This document shows positions 14,978-22,763 of a stretch of DNA of 58,372 bases, piece after piece. The DNA comes from an uncultured Lachnospiraceae bacterium. Its GTDB lineage: Bacteria > Bacillota > Clostridia > Lachnospirales > Lachnospiraceae. Under the pieces are notes generated by a model, which was given only the letters and a program-made list of their open reading frames with translations, had not been told where the DNA came from and made no database searches. Position numbers and translations under genes: made by a program. Every line of letters begins with the position of its first letter. The first letter of the stretch is position 1. Location: positions 1-58,372 of the forward strand of contig CACYTU010000008.1 of assembly GCA_902777355.1 (NCBI GenBank), written 5' to 3'.

Positions 14978-15313
14978 TCAGATCCTCTTCAGGAAATTGG
15001 AATTGACATAGCCCTGGCAGTCATCCTTCAGGGATTTGACGTAGGTATAAGGTCTTCCGTCATAACCTGTCTTAGAAGGTCTGAGAACCTGAACCAGATC
15101 GCCATTGTAAAGCTCATGGCCTCTCTTCTCATTGCCATAGTCATAGCAGGGTTCGGTTCTGATAGCAAGGTAGCCGCTCTTCAGACCGCCGACTTTTCTG
15201 AATGTCTTTTTCGATGCGTCAGCACCGCCGGCGATATCTTCAAGATCGTCATCGGAAAGGACTTCACTTACCAGATCAGGATTCTCAGCACTCATTTTCT
15301 TCTCTTCACTCAT
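14978..15313 (-). CDS. Double-glycine leader protein with bacterial SH3 domain
   Basis: This 111-residue protein has two parts. Residues 1-30 look like a bacteriocin-type leader: hydrophilic, with LVSEVLSDDDLEDIAGGA, the double-glycine (GG) cleavage site used by C39-peptidase ABC exporters. Residues 38-111 form a small bacterial SH3-type fold: SGYLAIRTEPCYDYGNEKRG, then LYNGDLVQVLRPSK, then YTYVKSLKDDCQGYVNSNFL, the last being the usual GWVNSxYL ending. There is no Sec signal. The ATG at 15313 follows GGAGGAATTAAA. No exporter or modifying enzyme is in the window. It could be a wall-binding bacteriocin, a secreted matrix protein or a peptide-modification substrate. The two cysteines (EPCYDY, KDDCQGY) could pair. 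The SH3 call is fairly secure, the export route is inferred. Confidence 0.7.
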   Translation of the reverse strand: MSEEKKMSAENPDLVSEVLSDDDLEDIAGGADASKKTFRKVGGLKSGYLAIRTEPCYDYGNEKRGHELYNGDLVQVLRPSKTGYDGRPYTYVKSLKDDCQGYVNSNFLKRI

Positions 15314-15338
15314 TTTAATTCCTCCTGTAATAGAGCTT

Positions 15339-15521
15339 TTAAAACAACAAACTACATTCTTCAGCAAATATCCGCCAACTTTCCCTAAAGGGAATTACCG
15401 TCTTTGCTGTTCTTTTGACAGAAAAGAATTCGTCCTTTTCACAGGATATCTTTCCTTTCTGTATCCGGCTGCGGATAAGATCATCGAATGTGATCTTTCC
15501 GTCCCCGGATTTTTGTTTCAT
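15339..15521 (-). CDS. Possible 60-residue leaderless ORF upstream of the SH3 gene
   Basis: An ATG lies where the transcript from the promoter at 15528-15556 should begin, so translation would be leaderless. The product, MKQKSGDGKITFDDLIRSRI onward to FAEECSLLF, has plausible composition (basic, one predicted helix) but no recognised domain and no ribosome site. It ends 25 bp before the SH3 protein start. Alternatively the region is simply a 200-base untranslated leader. Confidence 0.35.
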   Translation of the reverse strand: MKQKSGDGKITFDDLIRSRIQKGKISCEKDEFFSVKRTAKTVIPFRESWRIFAEECSLLF

Positions 15522-15527
15522 TTATAT

Positions 15528-15556
15528 AGTATACTATAACACCCGAAATGTCACAA
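15528..15556 (-). promoter_or_regulatory. Promoter of the SH3-protein transcript
   Basis: On the minus strand TTGTGA (15551-15556) and TATACT (15528-15533) are separated by exactly 17 bp. The predicted start falls at about 15521. Confidence 0.6.
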
Positions 15557-15587
15557 AAGCGTCATAGAAAATTTTTTTTTGCGCATC

Positions 15588-15682
15588 TATTATTGTCCGT
15601 AAGACATATTATTGCCGGTAAGGCATATTATTGCCGATAAGACATTTTATTGTCGATAAGACATTTTATTGTCGGTAAGGCA
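15588..15682. repeat. 19-bp minisatellite, five units
   Basis: Five exact-length units of the type TATTATTGCCGGTAAGGCA lie between the PP2C gene's 3' end and the SH3 promoter. Confidence 0.85.
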
Positions 15683-15748
15683 CCGGTCAGCGTCCGGCCA
15701 GTGGCATCATTCCGTCAAAATACGGGTGTCTTCCCTCAGAGCATGCCC

Positions 15749-17413
15749 TCAGCCCTCGACTTCAGCAGGCACAGGCTTTTGTCCTCCGGAGCCAAAGTAT
15801 TCAATGCAGAGCATGGTCAGGTCGTCAAACTGAGGTGCCGATCCCACAAACCCGTCCACTCTTCCTTTCATGTGATCCAGAATTTCCTTCGTCGACAGAT
15901 TCAGCGATTCATTGAGGGCGTCCATCATCAGTTCCACCCCGAACATATTCTGTTCATTATCTGTAGCTTCCGGCAGGCCGTCTGTGTACAGGAAGAGTTT
16001 GGACCCCGGTTCCATGTCGAACTCGTACTCTCTGTATTTGACTTCCTCCATGCCTCCGAGCACAAAGCCATGTTTGTCGATCAGAATTTCAAAGTCCTGA
16101 TCCGGCTTCTTCAGCACCGGATATTCATGCCCCGCGTTTGCCGCCGTCACTTTTCCGGTTGAAATCTCAAGAATACCCAGCCATACAGTCACAAACATCT
16201 CTTCCTTGTTGTTTGCGCAGATAGCCTCATTGGCTTTTTCCAGCACTTCCTTTGGAGACATCCCCATCATGGCTATATTGGCCAGTATAGTCCTGGAAAC
16301 CATCATGAACAGGGCTGCAGGAATCCCTTTCCCCGACACGTCCGCTATTACCAGACACAGGTGGTCGTCATCCACCAGGAAAAAGTCGTAAAAATCACCT
16401 CCTACGTCTTTCGCGGGTTTCATAGAAGCATAAATATCAAACTCATACCTGTCAGGAAAAGCGGGGAATGTTCCCGGAAGCGCCTCCAGCTGAATGCGGG
16501 CTGCCAGAGAAAGCTCCGTCCTCATCTTCTCCTCTTCCGCTGTAATGGAAGTGATCTTCTCGACATAAGACTGGATCTGTTCCTCCATCTGGTCGATGGC
16601 TCTTGCCAGCTGTCCGATTTCATCCCGGTTTTTGATCACACTGGAAAGCTTCTCATCTCTCATCTCATTTTCAGAGGCGAACCGGCTGGCCTCTTTCGTG
16701 ATAATCTGAAGAGGATGCAGTAATCTCCGGCCCAGATAAAACACCTGCCCCAGAGAAACAGCTGCCGCGACCAGAATCATAGTGATCAGGACCTTCCTTA
16801 CGAAAGAATTACGTTCTTCTATTATTGAAGCCATCTGGTACTGTACGCACAGGATTGCCTTTGTCTTTCCGTCTTCCCCCTTCAGAGGCACCATCGCCGT
16901 AATGTGGGGATCGGTCTCAATATAACCCCTGTCCCGGACCACCAGCTCTCTTTCACTCTCACCTTCATATAGCTTCTGATACTTCCGGCGGTAATCGTCA
17001 TTGGTCGTCTCCCTCAGATAACCGAATTCATAGTGCTGGTAGCCCTGACCGGCCTTCATGGTAGAGAAGAGAAAAGTGATGTGTCCGTAGTCAGAGATAT
17101 CCGGCTGAATTACATACACAAAGGTTGCGCTGGAGCGATTGCAGATCCTGTCAAGCATGTCATACACACGTGTATACTCCTCCGTCGCTCCCCCACTGGC
17201 GGCATACTCCTCCATCCGGTCTGCGTCGACGACCGATGCAGCAATACGTGCCGTTCTAAAAGCACTGTCCGCGTATTGGTTCAGAATAGCGTTTGTAAAG
17301 CTGGTATAGCCGATCACACTGATCAGTATTGAAAAAAGGGCCAGCGTGGCTATTATGTTGGCTATGCTCTTGACCGCGATTCTGTCAAAAATGGGCTTTT
17401 TCATTTCTCTCAT
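15749..17413 (-). CDS. RsbU/SpoIIE-type PP2C phosphatase with membrane sensor
   Basis: This membrane-bound serine phosphatase has about 554 residues. A first membrane helix (ANIIATLALFSILISVIGY) is followed by an extracellular sensor of about 150 residues (VVDADRMEEYAASGG..., VYVIQPDISDYGHITFLFS), a second helix (VLITMILVAAAVSLGQVFYL) and a HAMP-like linker. The catalytic domain starts near SLAARIQLEALP. It shows the metal-binding aspartates of PPM phosphatases in AKDVGGDFYDFF, VIADVSGKGIPAALFM and, at the end, APQFDDLTMLCIEYF. Such proteins usually dephosphorylate anti-sigma antagonists, but no such partner is in the window. The start is uncertain: ATG at 17413 or 17404, or a GTG at 17470 with AGGAAAAG upstream. 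A 40-bp repeat array lies immediately upstream. Confidence 0.88.
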   Translation of the reverse strand: MREMKKPIFDRIAVKSIANIIATLALFSILISVIGYTSFTNAILNQYADSAFRTARIAASVVDADRMEEYAASGGATEEYTRVYDMLDRICNRSSATFVYVIQPDISDYGHITFLFSTMKAGQGYQHYEFGYLRETTNDDYRRKYQKLYEGESERELVVRDRGYIETDPHITAMVPLKGEDGKTKAILCVQYQMASIIEERNSFVRKVLITMILVAAAVSLGQVFYLGRRLLHPLQIITKEASRFASENEMRDEKLSSVIKNRDEIGQLARAIDQMEEQIQSYVEKITSITAEEEKMRTELSLAARIQLEALPGTFPAFPDRYEFDIYASMKPAKDVGGDFYDFFLVDDDHLCLVIADVSGKGIPAALFMMVSRTILANIAMMGMSPKEVLEKANEAICANNKEEMFVTVWLGILEISTGKVTAANAGHEYPVLKKPDQDFEILIDKHGFVLGGMEEVKYREYEFDMEPGSKLFLYTDGLPEATDNEQNMFGVELMMDALNESLNLSTKEILDHMKGRVDGFVGSAPQFDDLTMLCIEYFGSGGQKPVPAEVEG

Positions 17414-17477
17414 ATTTGCACGCACCCGTACTGTCGTTAATACCAGGCAGAAAGATATACCAGCGGACACCTTTTCC

Positions 17478-17636
17478 TGTATTTACCAACCTTTTCCAAC
17501 TTTTCCAGCTCTTCCCAGCCTTTTCCAGACTTTTCCAATTTTTTCCGGCTTTTCCCAGCCTTTTCCAGACTTTTCCAACTTTTTCCGGCTTTTCCCAGCC
17601 TTTTCCAACTTTTTCCGGCTTTTCGGGCCGGGGCTT
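17478..17636. repeat. 40-bp minisatellite upstream of the PP2C gene
   Basis: Two full 40-bp units and a partial one combine CCTTTTCCAGACTTTTCCAA, TTTTTCCGG and CTTTTCCCAG, in turn built from a TTTTCC sub-unit. The strand bias is extreme (pyrimidine-only on the plus strand), which favours slippage or triplex formation. Confidence 0.8.
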
Positions 17637-17779
17637 CGGGAAGCTTACCTGCCTCGAAGGATGAAGTCCTGCCTTAACAGTATACCACAGGTTTCTGTAC
17701 TTCTTTCCAAAATTAACACAAAAAATCCTGCCCGCGGCAAGGCAGGCAGGATCGTGTGTCCATCATTTACAAATATAAT

Positions 17780-17929
17780 GATGTCGGGGTCAAAAGGTGG
17801 TTAAAGATAATCCGTCTCGTCAATATGCACAAACACCTTGGACACGCTCTCGCTCAATCCTCGCTGGCAGCGTTGTATGTGCATATTGACGAGACTCAGA
17901 GCCTTTTCCTGGCTTTTGACCTTTACATC
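17780..17929 (+). mobile_element. MITE family A, copy 3 (150 bp)
   Basis: Ends are as in copy 2, with a perfect 7-bp target duplication ATATAAT (17773-17779, 17930-17936). It is nearly identical to copy 2 except for an 8-bp shorter core, so it probably moved or was copied recently. It lies between the PP2C start and the 3' end of the FNT gene. Confidence 0.9.
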
Positions 17930-17957
17930 ATATAATGAATATATAAATCTTTCCCGG

Positions 17958-18578
17958 TCAGCTGCGAAGCCTCCGCAGCAGGGGGAAGAGCACGCCTCCG
18001 CACGCGTTCCCCAGCGTAATCACCAGGAGACAGAGAAGGGTGCGGCCGTTCCACATACCTGCCATGGAAAAATAGTACATATCCGCCACGCAGTGCTCAG
18101 TCCCGCAGAGAATGAAAACCGCGACTCCGAACAAAAGTGAGAGGTATTTGCCCACCTCGTGGGGATTCTTGTTATATCCTTCCACGGCGATATAAATCAG
18201 GATGTCACAGAATATTCCAAGGACAAAAAGGCTGATGAGGGAATCCTCCGCCTTGACTGTGCACATCCCTGCCGCTTTCTCCTGAAGGGCAGGACCGACC
18301 CTGGTCAGGCTCTCCAGAAAAGCTGTTGCCCAGGCCCCGACAAAATTTCCCGCCCATATGATGGGCAGATTGATCGCGTAATCGGTGTTCCTGTCAAAGA
18401 CATAGCAGACCTTTCCGGTAAAAAGGTCGAATCCAAAAGTACAGACAGTGAACAGGCCGACTGTAAAAAAGACAGCGCCGAGCACCTTGTTGTCAAGAGA
18501 TAAAAAAACTGTTCCGCCGATCGCTATGGAAATGCCGGCAAGTATTCCAAATACAAATGCTTCAACTCGGGATTTCAA
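17958..18578 (-). CDS. Short formate/nitrite transporter (FNT) family channel
   Basis: This 206-residue membrane protein of the FocA/NirC/HSC family carries small monovalent anions such as formate, nitrite or hydrosulfide. Six helices are visible. Landmark segments are AGISIAIGGTVFLS in helix 1, TFGFDLFTGKVCY, NFVGAWATAF, and GTEHCVADMYYFSMAG, which holds the central pore histidine and matches EHxxANMY in FocA. The last helix is ITLGNACGGVLFP. It is shorter than FocA (about 280), with short loops, as seen in Clostridial members. It starts at TTG, 12 bases after GGAGG, longer than usual spacing. Substrate cannot be told from sequence alone. It stands alone on the minus strand. Confidence 0.88.
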   Translation of the reverse strand: MKSRVEAFVFGILAGISIAIGGTVFLSLDNKVLGAVFFTVGLFTVCTFGFDLFTGKVCYVFDRNTDYAINLPIIWAGNFVGAWATAFLESLTRVGPALQEKAAGMCTVKAEDSLISLFVLGIFCDILIYIAVEGYNKNPHEVGKYLSLLFGVAVFILCGTEHCVADMYYFSMAGMWNGRTLLCLLVITLGNACGGVLFPLLRRLRS

Positions 18579-18817
18579 ATCTGATTCAGACCTCCGTTAA
18601 TGAATGTATGTGATTTCAGCTTCGAATGCCGCGGGCTTTTGCACACCCCGCCGCAGATTCTTAAATGAATATCACAAATTCCACGTTTCGTCAATGCGCA
18701 ATACTCCTGATCTGAACCGGATTATTTTTCCGCTGCGTTATTTTTTCTCCGCCGTGCTTTTTCCCTTCTTTTCGCGATGTCAGATTCCCCGGTAATAGCC
18801 GGCCGGCAGCTGAGAGG

Positions 18818-19624
18818 TCAGTCTTCAAAGGAATAGCTGATCTCATCCAGCTCAGCCGTCATATATTCTCCCCAGCTGTATCTTGCCATGAATTCGCCCA
18901 TGTAGTGATATTTGGAGTCTTTCTTTTTTTCCAGCCAGTCATAGAGGTCGCATTCGATTTTGTCTACAGCGACCGCCATGCTGCCGCGCTGTTTCAGGAT
19001 GATCCCTGTGAGTTTCAGCCGGGTCAGGGTATTCTGAAGGTCCTGCCTGAGGTTTCTCAGGTAGGATGACTTCCTCACCGGATCCCCCTCGTCCTCCCAC
19101 AGGCAGGCTATAATCTCCCCGTTGGTGACCTGGACTCCGCGCCGGCTCACCAGCAAAGCAACCAGCTCTTTTGTTCTGGAATACTTGAATTCTACCGGCT
19201 TCCCGTCTACGAACAGCTCAAAATCTCCGAATGTCTGGGCAAATACTCTCTTGTGCCTTTTTTCCAGTGCGGGATGCCTGAGGTCGCTCAGTTCTTTTTC
19301 TATGCTTTCCGTTGAGACCGGGTTTAATATGAGTCCGCTGGCGTGCTGGACGATCGCGTCATACCCGTACTCCCTCTTATCCGTAAAATAAATCAGGTTA
19401 ACGAAGGGATAGAGTTCCTTCAGGTACTGCCCGAGGTCGATCCCGCTTATCTCCGGCATGGCCGGGTTGAGAAAGGCGGTGTCGATCTCTTTTTCTCTTG
19501 CCTGTGCCAGGGCCTTAGGGCTGCTGCAGAAGCTCAGGATTTCCGCGTCAGGTTCCAGTTCCGCGATCATGTCGCAGACACTTGCCAGATATTCGCTGTT
19601 TCCGTCCACTGCAAGTATCGTCAT
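18818..19624 (-). CDS. Atypical response regulator with SARP-like DNA-binding domain
   Basis: This 268-residue protein has an N-terminal receiver-like domain (1-115) and a winged-helix OmpR/SARP-type domain (about 130-225: TFGDFELFVDGKPVEF, SRTKELVALLVSRRGVQVTNGEIIACLW, SYLRNLRQDLQNTL). The receiver begins ILAVDGN, with one acidic residue where family members have two. At the phosphorylation position it reads DTAFLNPAMPEISGID, with asparagine instead of aspartate. So it is unlikely to be controlled by phosphotransfer. A C-terminal tail (200-268) resembles the start of a bacterial transcriptional activation domain. Its ATG overlaps the upstream gene's TGA by four bases, so the two are coupled. 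No histidine kinase is nearby. Confidence 0.82.
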   Translation of the reverse strand: MTILAVDGNSEYLASVCDMIAELEPDAEILSFCSSPKALAQAREKEIDTAFLNPAMPEISGIDLGQYLKELYPFVNLIYFTDKREYGYDAIVQHASGLILNPVSTESIEKELSDLRHPALEKRHKRVFAQTFGDFELFVDGKPVEFKYSRTKELVALLVSRRGVQVTNGEIIACLWEDEGDPVRKSSYLRNLRQDLQNTLTRLKLTGIILKQRGSMAVAVDKIECDLYDWLEKKKDSKYHYMGEFMARYSWGEYMTAELDEISYSFED

Positions 19625-20115
19625 TTTATAATCTCCCTGAACCTGACTCTTCTCAGGTGCTGCTTTTCCCGCTGCTCTCTGGTCATCTGCAGGGGATCAG
19701 GCTCCCCCACCAGCAGCATTTCTCCCTTTTCGACCGCGGCTTCCCTGAGGGGACCCGCATTCAGATCCGCAATGACCAGTGCCGCAAATCGATCGTAATT
19801 GTCGTCATCGATCACCGGAAAATGGTATCTCATCCGGTACCAGTGTTTTCGGTCCAGCCCCATGCTTCCGAAATACAGGCGGTCTGCCGTCGCCTCGACT
19901 TCCTCCGGTCCCGCGATCTGCCGGGGTTCCGCCCCCAGGTCATCACAGAACAGCATCGCATATACACGCAGGATCTGATTTCTCACCGTATCACTTCTGC
20001 CGTCGCGCTCGGTCACTGTATCCATGATCCTGTAGTAATAGTCTCTGGCCTCTTCGCTCTTTTCAAAATTTGTGACCGCGTCATAAAATTTTCGGTCAAT
20101 CAGCGTATGTGCCAT
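19621..20115 (-). CDS. Unknown protein coupled to the atypical regulator
   Basis: This 164-residue soluble protein has no signal peptide or membrane segment and no domain I recognise. The first half is helical (FYDAVTNFEKSEEARDYYYRI, NQILRVYAMLFCDDLGA) and the end is strongly basic (REQREKQHLRRVRFREIIK). Starting at ATG 20115 gives an AGGAG site 7 bases upstream; the open frame continues 27 residues further, through low-complexity sequence with no ribosome site. Its stop overlaps the start of the regulator gene (ATGA), suggesting the two proteins act together, perhaps as a ligand sensor or chaperone of the regulator. Confidence 0.6.
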   Translation of the reverse strand: MAHTLIDRKFYDAVTNFEKSEEARDYYYRIMDTVTERDGRSDTVRNQILRVYAMLFCDDLGAEPRQIAGPEEVEATADRLYFGSMGLDRKHWYRMRYHFPVIDDDNYDRFAALVIADLNAGPLREAAVEKGEMLLVGEPDPLQMTREQREKQHLRRVRFREIIK

Positions 20116-20159
20116 TTCACTTCTCCTGTCTCTCTGTCTCCACTTTTCACGGCATTCCG

Positions 20160-20312
20160 GAGCCTGTCCCGTCAGTGCTCCGGTATCCCGGACCACGATC
20201 GGGTTTGCCGGGATGTCGGAGAGCCTGTCCCGTCAGTGCTCCGGTATCCCAGACCACAATCGGGTTTGCCGGGATGTCGGAGACCCTGTCCCGTCAGTAC
20301 TCCGGTATCGTC
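20160..20312. repeat. 61-bp minisatellite
   Basis: About 2.5 units of 61 bp start with GAGCCTGTCCCGTCAGTGCT and contain CGGGTTTGCCGGGATGTCGG. They lie between phosphoglucomutase and the regulator pair, in the likely leader of the latter. Confidence 0.85.
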
Positions 20313-20332
20313 CTTGTCTCAAAAAGGCCGGG

Positions 20333-22039
20333 TCATTCGATTTTTTCAATCATTTCATTTACCGAAGCGACCATATCTTTGACCCGGTTCTGCGAGACTT
20401 CTTTCTCATCTGCTTCCGCGTAGTAGTAGAATTTGATCTTGGGCTCCGTTCCGGAGGGCCGCATGGCGAACCAGCTTCCGTCCGTCATGGTAAAGATCAG
20501 GGCGTTCTGCGGAGGAATATCCTCATAGCCATTTTTATAATCAATGGTCTTTTTCACTTCAAAGGGACCGAAGGAAGAGAGCTTTCCATTGCGGAAAGCG
20601 TCCATAATCCTGCTGATGCGCTCCTGGCCGGCCTTGCCTTCCAGCACCAGCGATACCTGGTCCTCTGAAAAATAGCCGTATTTCCTGTACAGGTCCTCGA
20701 GGGCATCCAGGATTCCCCTGCCCTGTTTCCTGCAGTATGCCGCCAGTTCGGCGACCAGCATGCCTGCGGAGATGCCGTCCTTGTCCCGGACCTCCTCTCC
20801 GGGGGCACAGCCGATGCTCTCTTCATAACCAAAGAAGTATTCGTATCCTTCCTTTTGGATTTCCGGAATCCTGCCGCAGATATTTTTAAAGCCGGTGAGG
20901 GACTCGACGACCCGGATCCCATAATCCAGGCAGATCGTTTTGCCGAAATTGCCGGTCACGATCGATTTGATCATGGCGCATTTATCCGGCAGTGTCCCGT
21001 GCTCTTTTTTGCTCTGTGCTATATAGGCAATCAGAAGAGCACCTGTCTGGTTGCCGTTAAGGGGGATATATCCGCCCTTTCCGTCGGACACCTCGATCGC
21101 CATGCGGTCCGAATCGGGGTCTGTGGCAATGAGCACTTCGGCGCCCGTGCCGGTACCCAGTTTTTCAGCCAGGGCAAAAGCCTTTGGATTCTCCGGGTTA
21201 GGGAAGGGAACAGTCGTGAAGTCCGGATCCGGATCCTTCTGTTCGGGCACGATCTGAAAATGCGTAAATCCCCTCTCCTTCGCCATCTGCATCATGGGTA
21301 TGCTTCCCGCTCCGTTCAGGGGTGTATAGACGACCGGGACATCAAGATCCAGCTCTTCATCCGGGCGCTGTGCCAGCGAGAGGATGTAGTCCATGTAGCT
21401 GCGGTCCATCTCTTCTCCCAGCATTGTGATCATGCCCTTTTCAACCGCCCGGCTGAGGGGGATTCTCTTGAACTCGTCAAACATATCCAGCTTTTTAATA
21501 CAGGCCAGCATGCCGTCCGAAACCTGACCGGAAATCTGGGCTCCGTCTTTCCAGTACACCTTGTAGCCATTGTATTCCTTGGGGTTGTGGCTGGCAGTCA
21601 TGTTGACACCGGAGACCGCCCCCAGCTTTCTGATAGCATAGGAAAGTTCCGGTGTGGGACGGAGCGACGGAAACAGATACGCCCTGATCCCGTTCCCCGC
21701 GAAAATCTCAGCCGCCATTTCAGAGAACTCCTTCGAGTGATAGCGGCAGTCGTAGGCGATCACAACTCCCCTGGCAGGGTCCTCCCCCGACTGGAGGATA
21801 TAATCGGCGATGCCCTGGGTTGCGCGGCCCACCGTGAGGTCGTTCATACGGTTGGTGCCTGCCCCGCAGATACCCCGCAGACCGGCAGTTCCGAATTCAA
21901 TTTCCATATAAAAGCGCTCTGTGATCTCCGTCTCGTCGTCCCCGACAGCCACAAGCTCATCGTACAGGCTCCTGAGAGAAGGATCTGTGCTGTCCTTCAG
22001 TTTTTCAACCCATTGTCTGTATATCTCCATAGCGTTCAT
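20333..22039 (-). CDS. Phospho-sugar mutase (phosphoglucomutase/phosphomannomutase)
   Basis: This 568-residue alpha-D-phosphohexomutase interconverts hexose 1- and 6-phosphates for glycogen, wall and capsule sugar supply. All four family sites are present. The phosphoserine loop is TASHNPKEYNGYKVYW (about residue 140). Metal binding is by DPDSDRMAI (about 305), sugar binding by GYEESIGCAPGEEVRDKDGI (about 400), and the phosphate site is RPSGTEPKIKFYY near the end. Length and layout match the long Firmicutes PgcA-like form. The ATG at 22039 has GGAG 6 bases upstream; the open frame runs 27 residues further upstream without a site. It is monocistronic. Confidence 0.93.
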   Translation of the reverse strand: MNAMEIYRQWVEKLKDSTDPSLRSLYDELVAVGDDETEITERFYMEIEFGTAGLRGICGAGTNRMNDLTVGRATQGIADYILQSGEDPARGVVIAYDCRYHSKEFSEMAAEIFAGNGIRAYLFPSLRPTPELSYAIRKLGAVSGVNMTASHNPKEYNGYKVYWKDGAQISGQVSDGMLACIKKLDMFDEFKRIPLSRAVEKGMITMLGEEMDRSYMDYILSLAQRPDEELDLDVPVVYTPLNGAGSIPMMQMAKERGFTHFQIVPEQKDPDPDFTTVPFPNPENPKAFALAEKLGTGTGAEVLIATDPDSDRMAIEVSDGKGGYIPLNGNQTGALLIAYIAQSKKEHGTLPDKCAMIKSIVTGNFGKTICLDYGIRVVESLTGFKNICGRIPEIQKEGYEYFFGYEESIGCAPGEEVRDKDGISAGMLVAELAAYCRKQGRGILDALEDLYRKYGYFSEDQVSLVLEGKAGQERISRIMDAFRNGKLSSFGPFEVKKTIDYKNGYEDIPPQNALIFTMTDGSWFAMRPSGTEPKIKFYYYAEADEKEVSQNRVKDMVASVNEMIEKIE

Positions 22040-22314
22040 ATTTACTCCAGTCTCCCCATATGCAGGGGGCGCTTTCCGCGCACAATACAATTCCGATGGA
22101 CTGCGAAGCAGTACATTCACTATAAATCCCCTATAAATTCACTATAAATCCCTTATATACTTCCTATTCTATTCATTTCCTATAGTCCGACGTTGAGAAA
22201 ATGACTGCAGACACCCGGACAGGCCCGGCATTTACAGCCGCTTTCCCCGCTGCTTCATACAATATAAGTATATCACCTGACACCGCTGTGTGGGGCGTCT
22301 TTTGAGGGGGCTTC

Positions 22315-22379
22315 CGGTGAAGGTTATCGGTAAAGGTTGTCGGTGAAGGTTATCGGTGAAGGTTATCGGTGAAGGCAGC
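22315..22379. repeat. 13-bp minisatellite, five units
   Basis: Units of the type GGTGAAGGTTATC follow each other head to tail. Confidence 0.85.
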
Positions 22380-22396
22380 TGGAAGAGGCTGCCGAT

Positions 22397-22660
22397 GCAG
22401 ATTGTGATTCTGTGGTTGTTTTAAAGATTGTAATTCCGCGATTATTCTGAAAAATGTATTTCTGTGATTTTTACTGAAATTGCAATTCTGTGATTTTTAC
22501 TGAAGATTGCAATTCTGCAATTTTTACTGAAATTGTAATTCTGTGATTTTTACTGAAGATTGTAATTCCGTGATTTTTACTGAAGATTGTAATTCTGTGA
22601 TTTTTACTGAAGATTGTAATTCTGTGATTTTTACTGAAGATTGTAATTCCGTGATTTTTC
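22397..22660. repeat. 27-bp minisatellite, about nine units
   Basis: The unit starts GATTGTAATTCTGTGATTTT and ends TACTGAA. Some units lack two to three bases (ACTGAAATTG instead of ACTGAAGATTG), which breaks any long frame. The last four are nearly identical and open as repeats of IFTEDCNSV, but without a ribosome site. Confidence 0.88.
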
Positions 22661-22763
22661 TTGACTTTAAAAAAGCTGGCATTTATAACTTATATTGCTG
22701 TGGTCATTCCAAAAGGAGGCTATAGATAAGGAAAAAAAGAATCATTCCAGGTGGAGGTGTTTT

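Larger units (their letters stand above)
22040..22763. other. Repeat-filled intergenic region
   Basis: About 720 bases with no supported gene. Repeats of ACTATAAATCCC lie at 22118-22155, a 13-bp array at 22315-22379 and a 27-bp array at 22397-22660. Confidence 0.6.

Noticed and set aside
15588-15682. CRISPR array
   Set aside because: Units are 19 bp, contiguous and without spacers; it is a minisatellite.
22543-22725. 60-residue plus frame with repeated IFTEDCNSV
   Set aside because: The 27-bp units are in frame only where they are newest; earlier units have deletions and there is no start signal. It is a repeat, not a gene.
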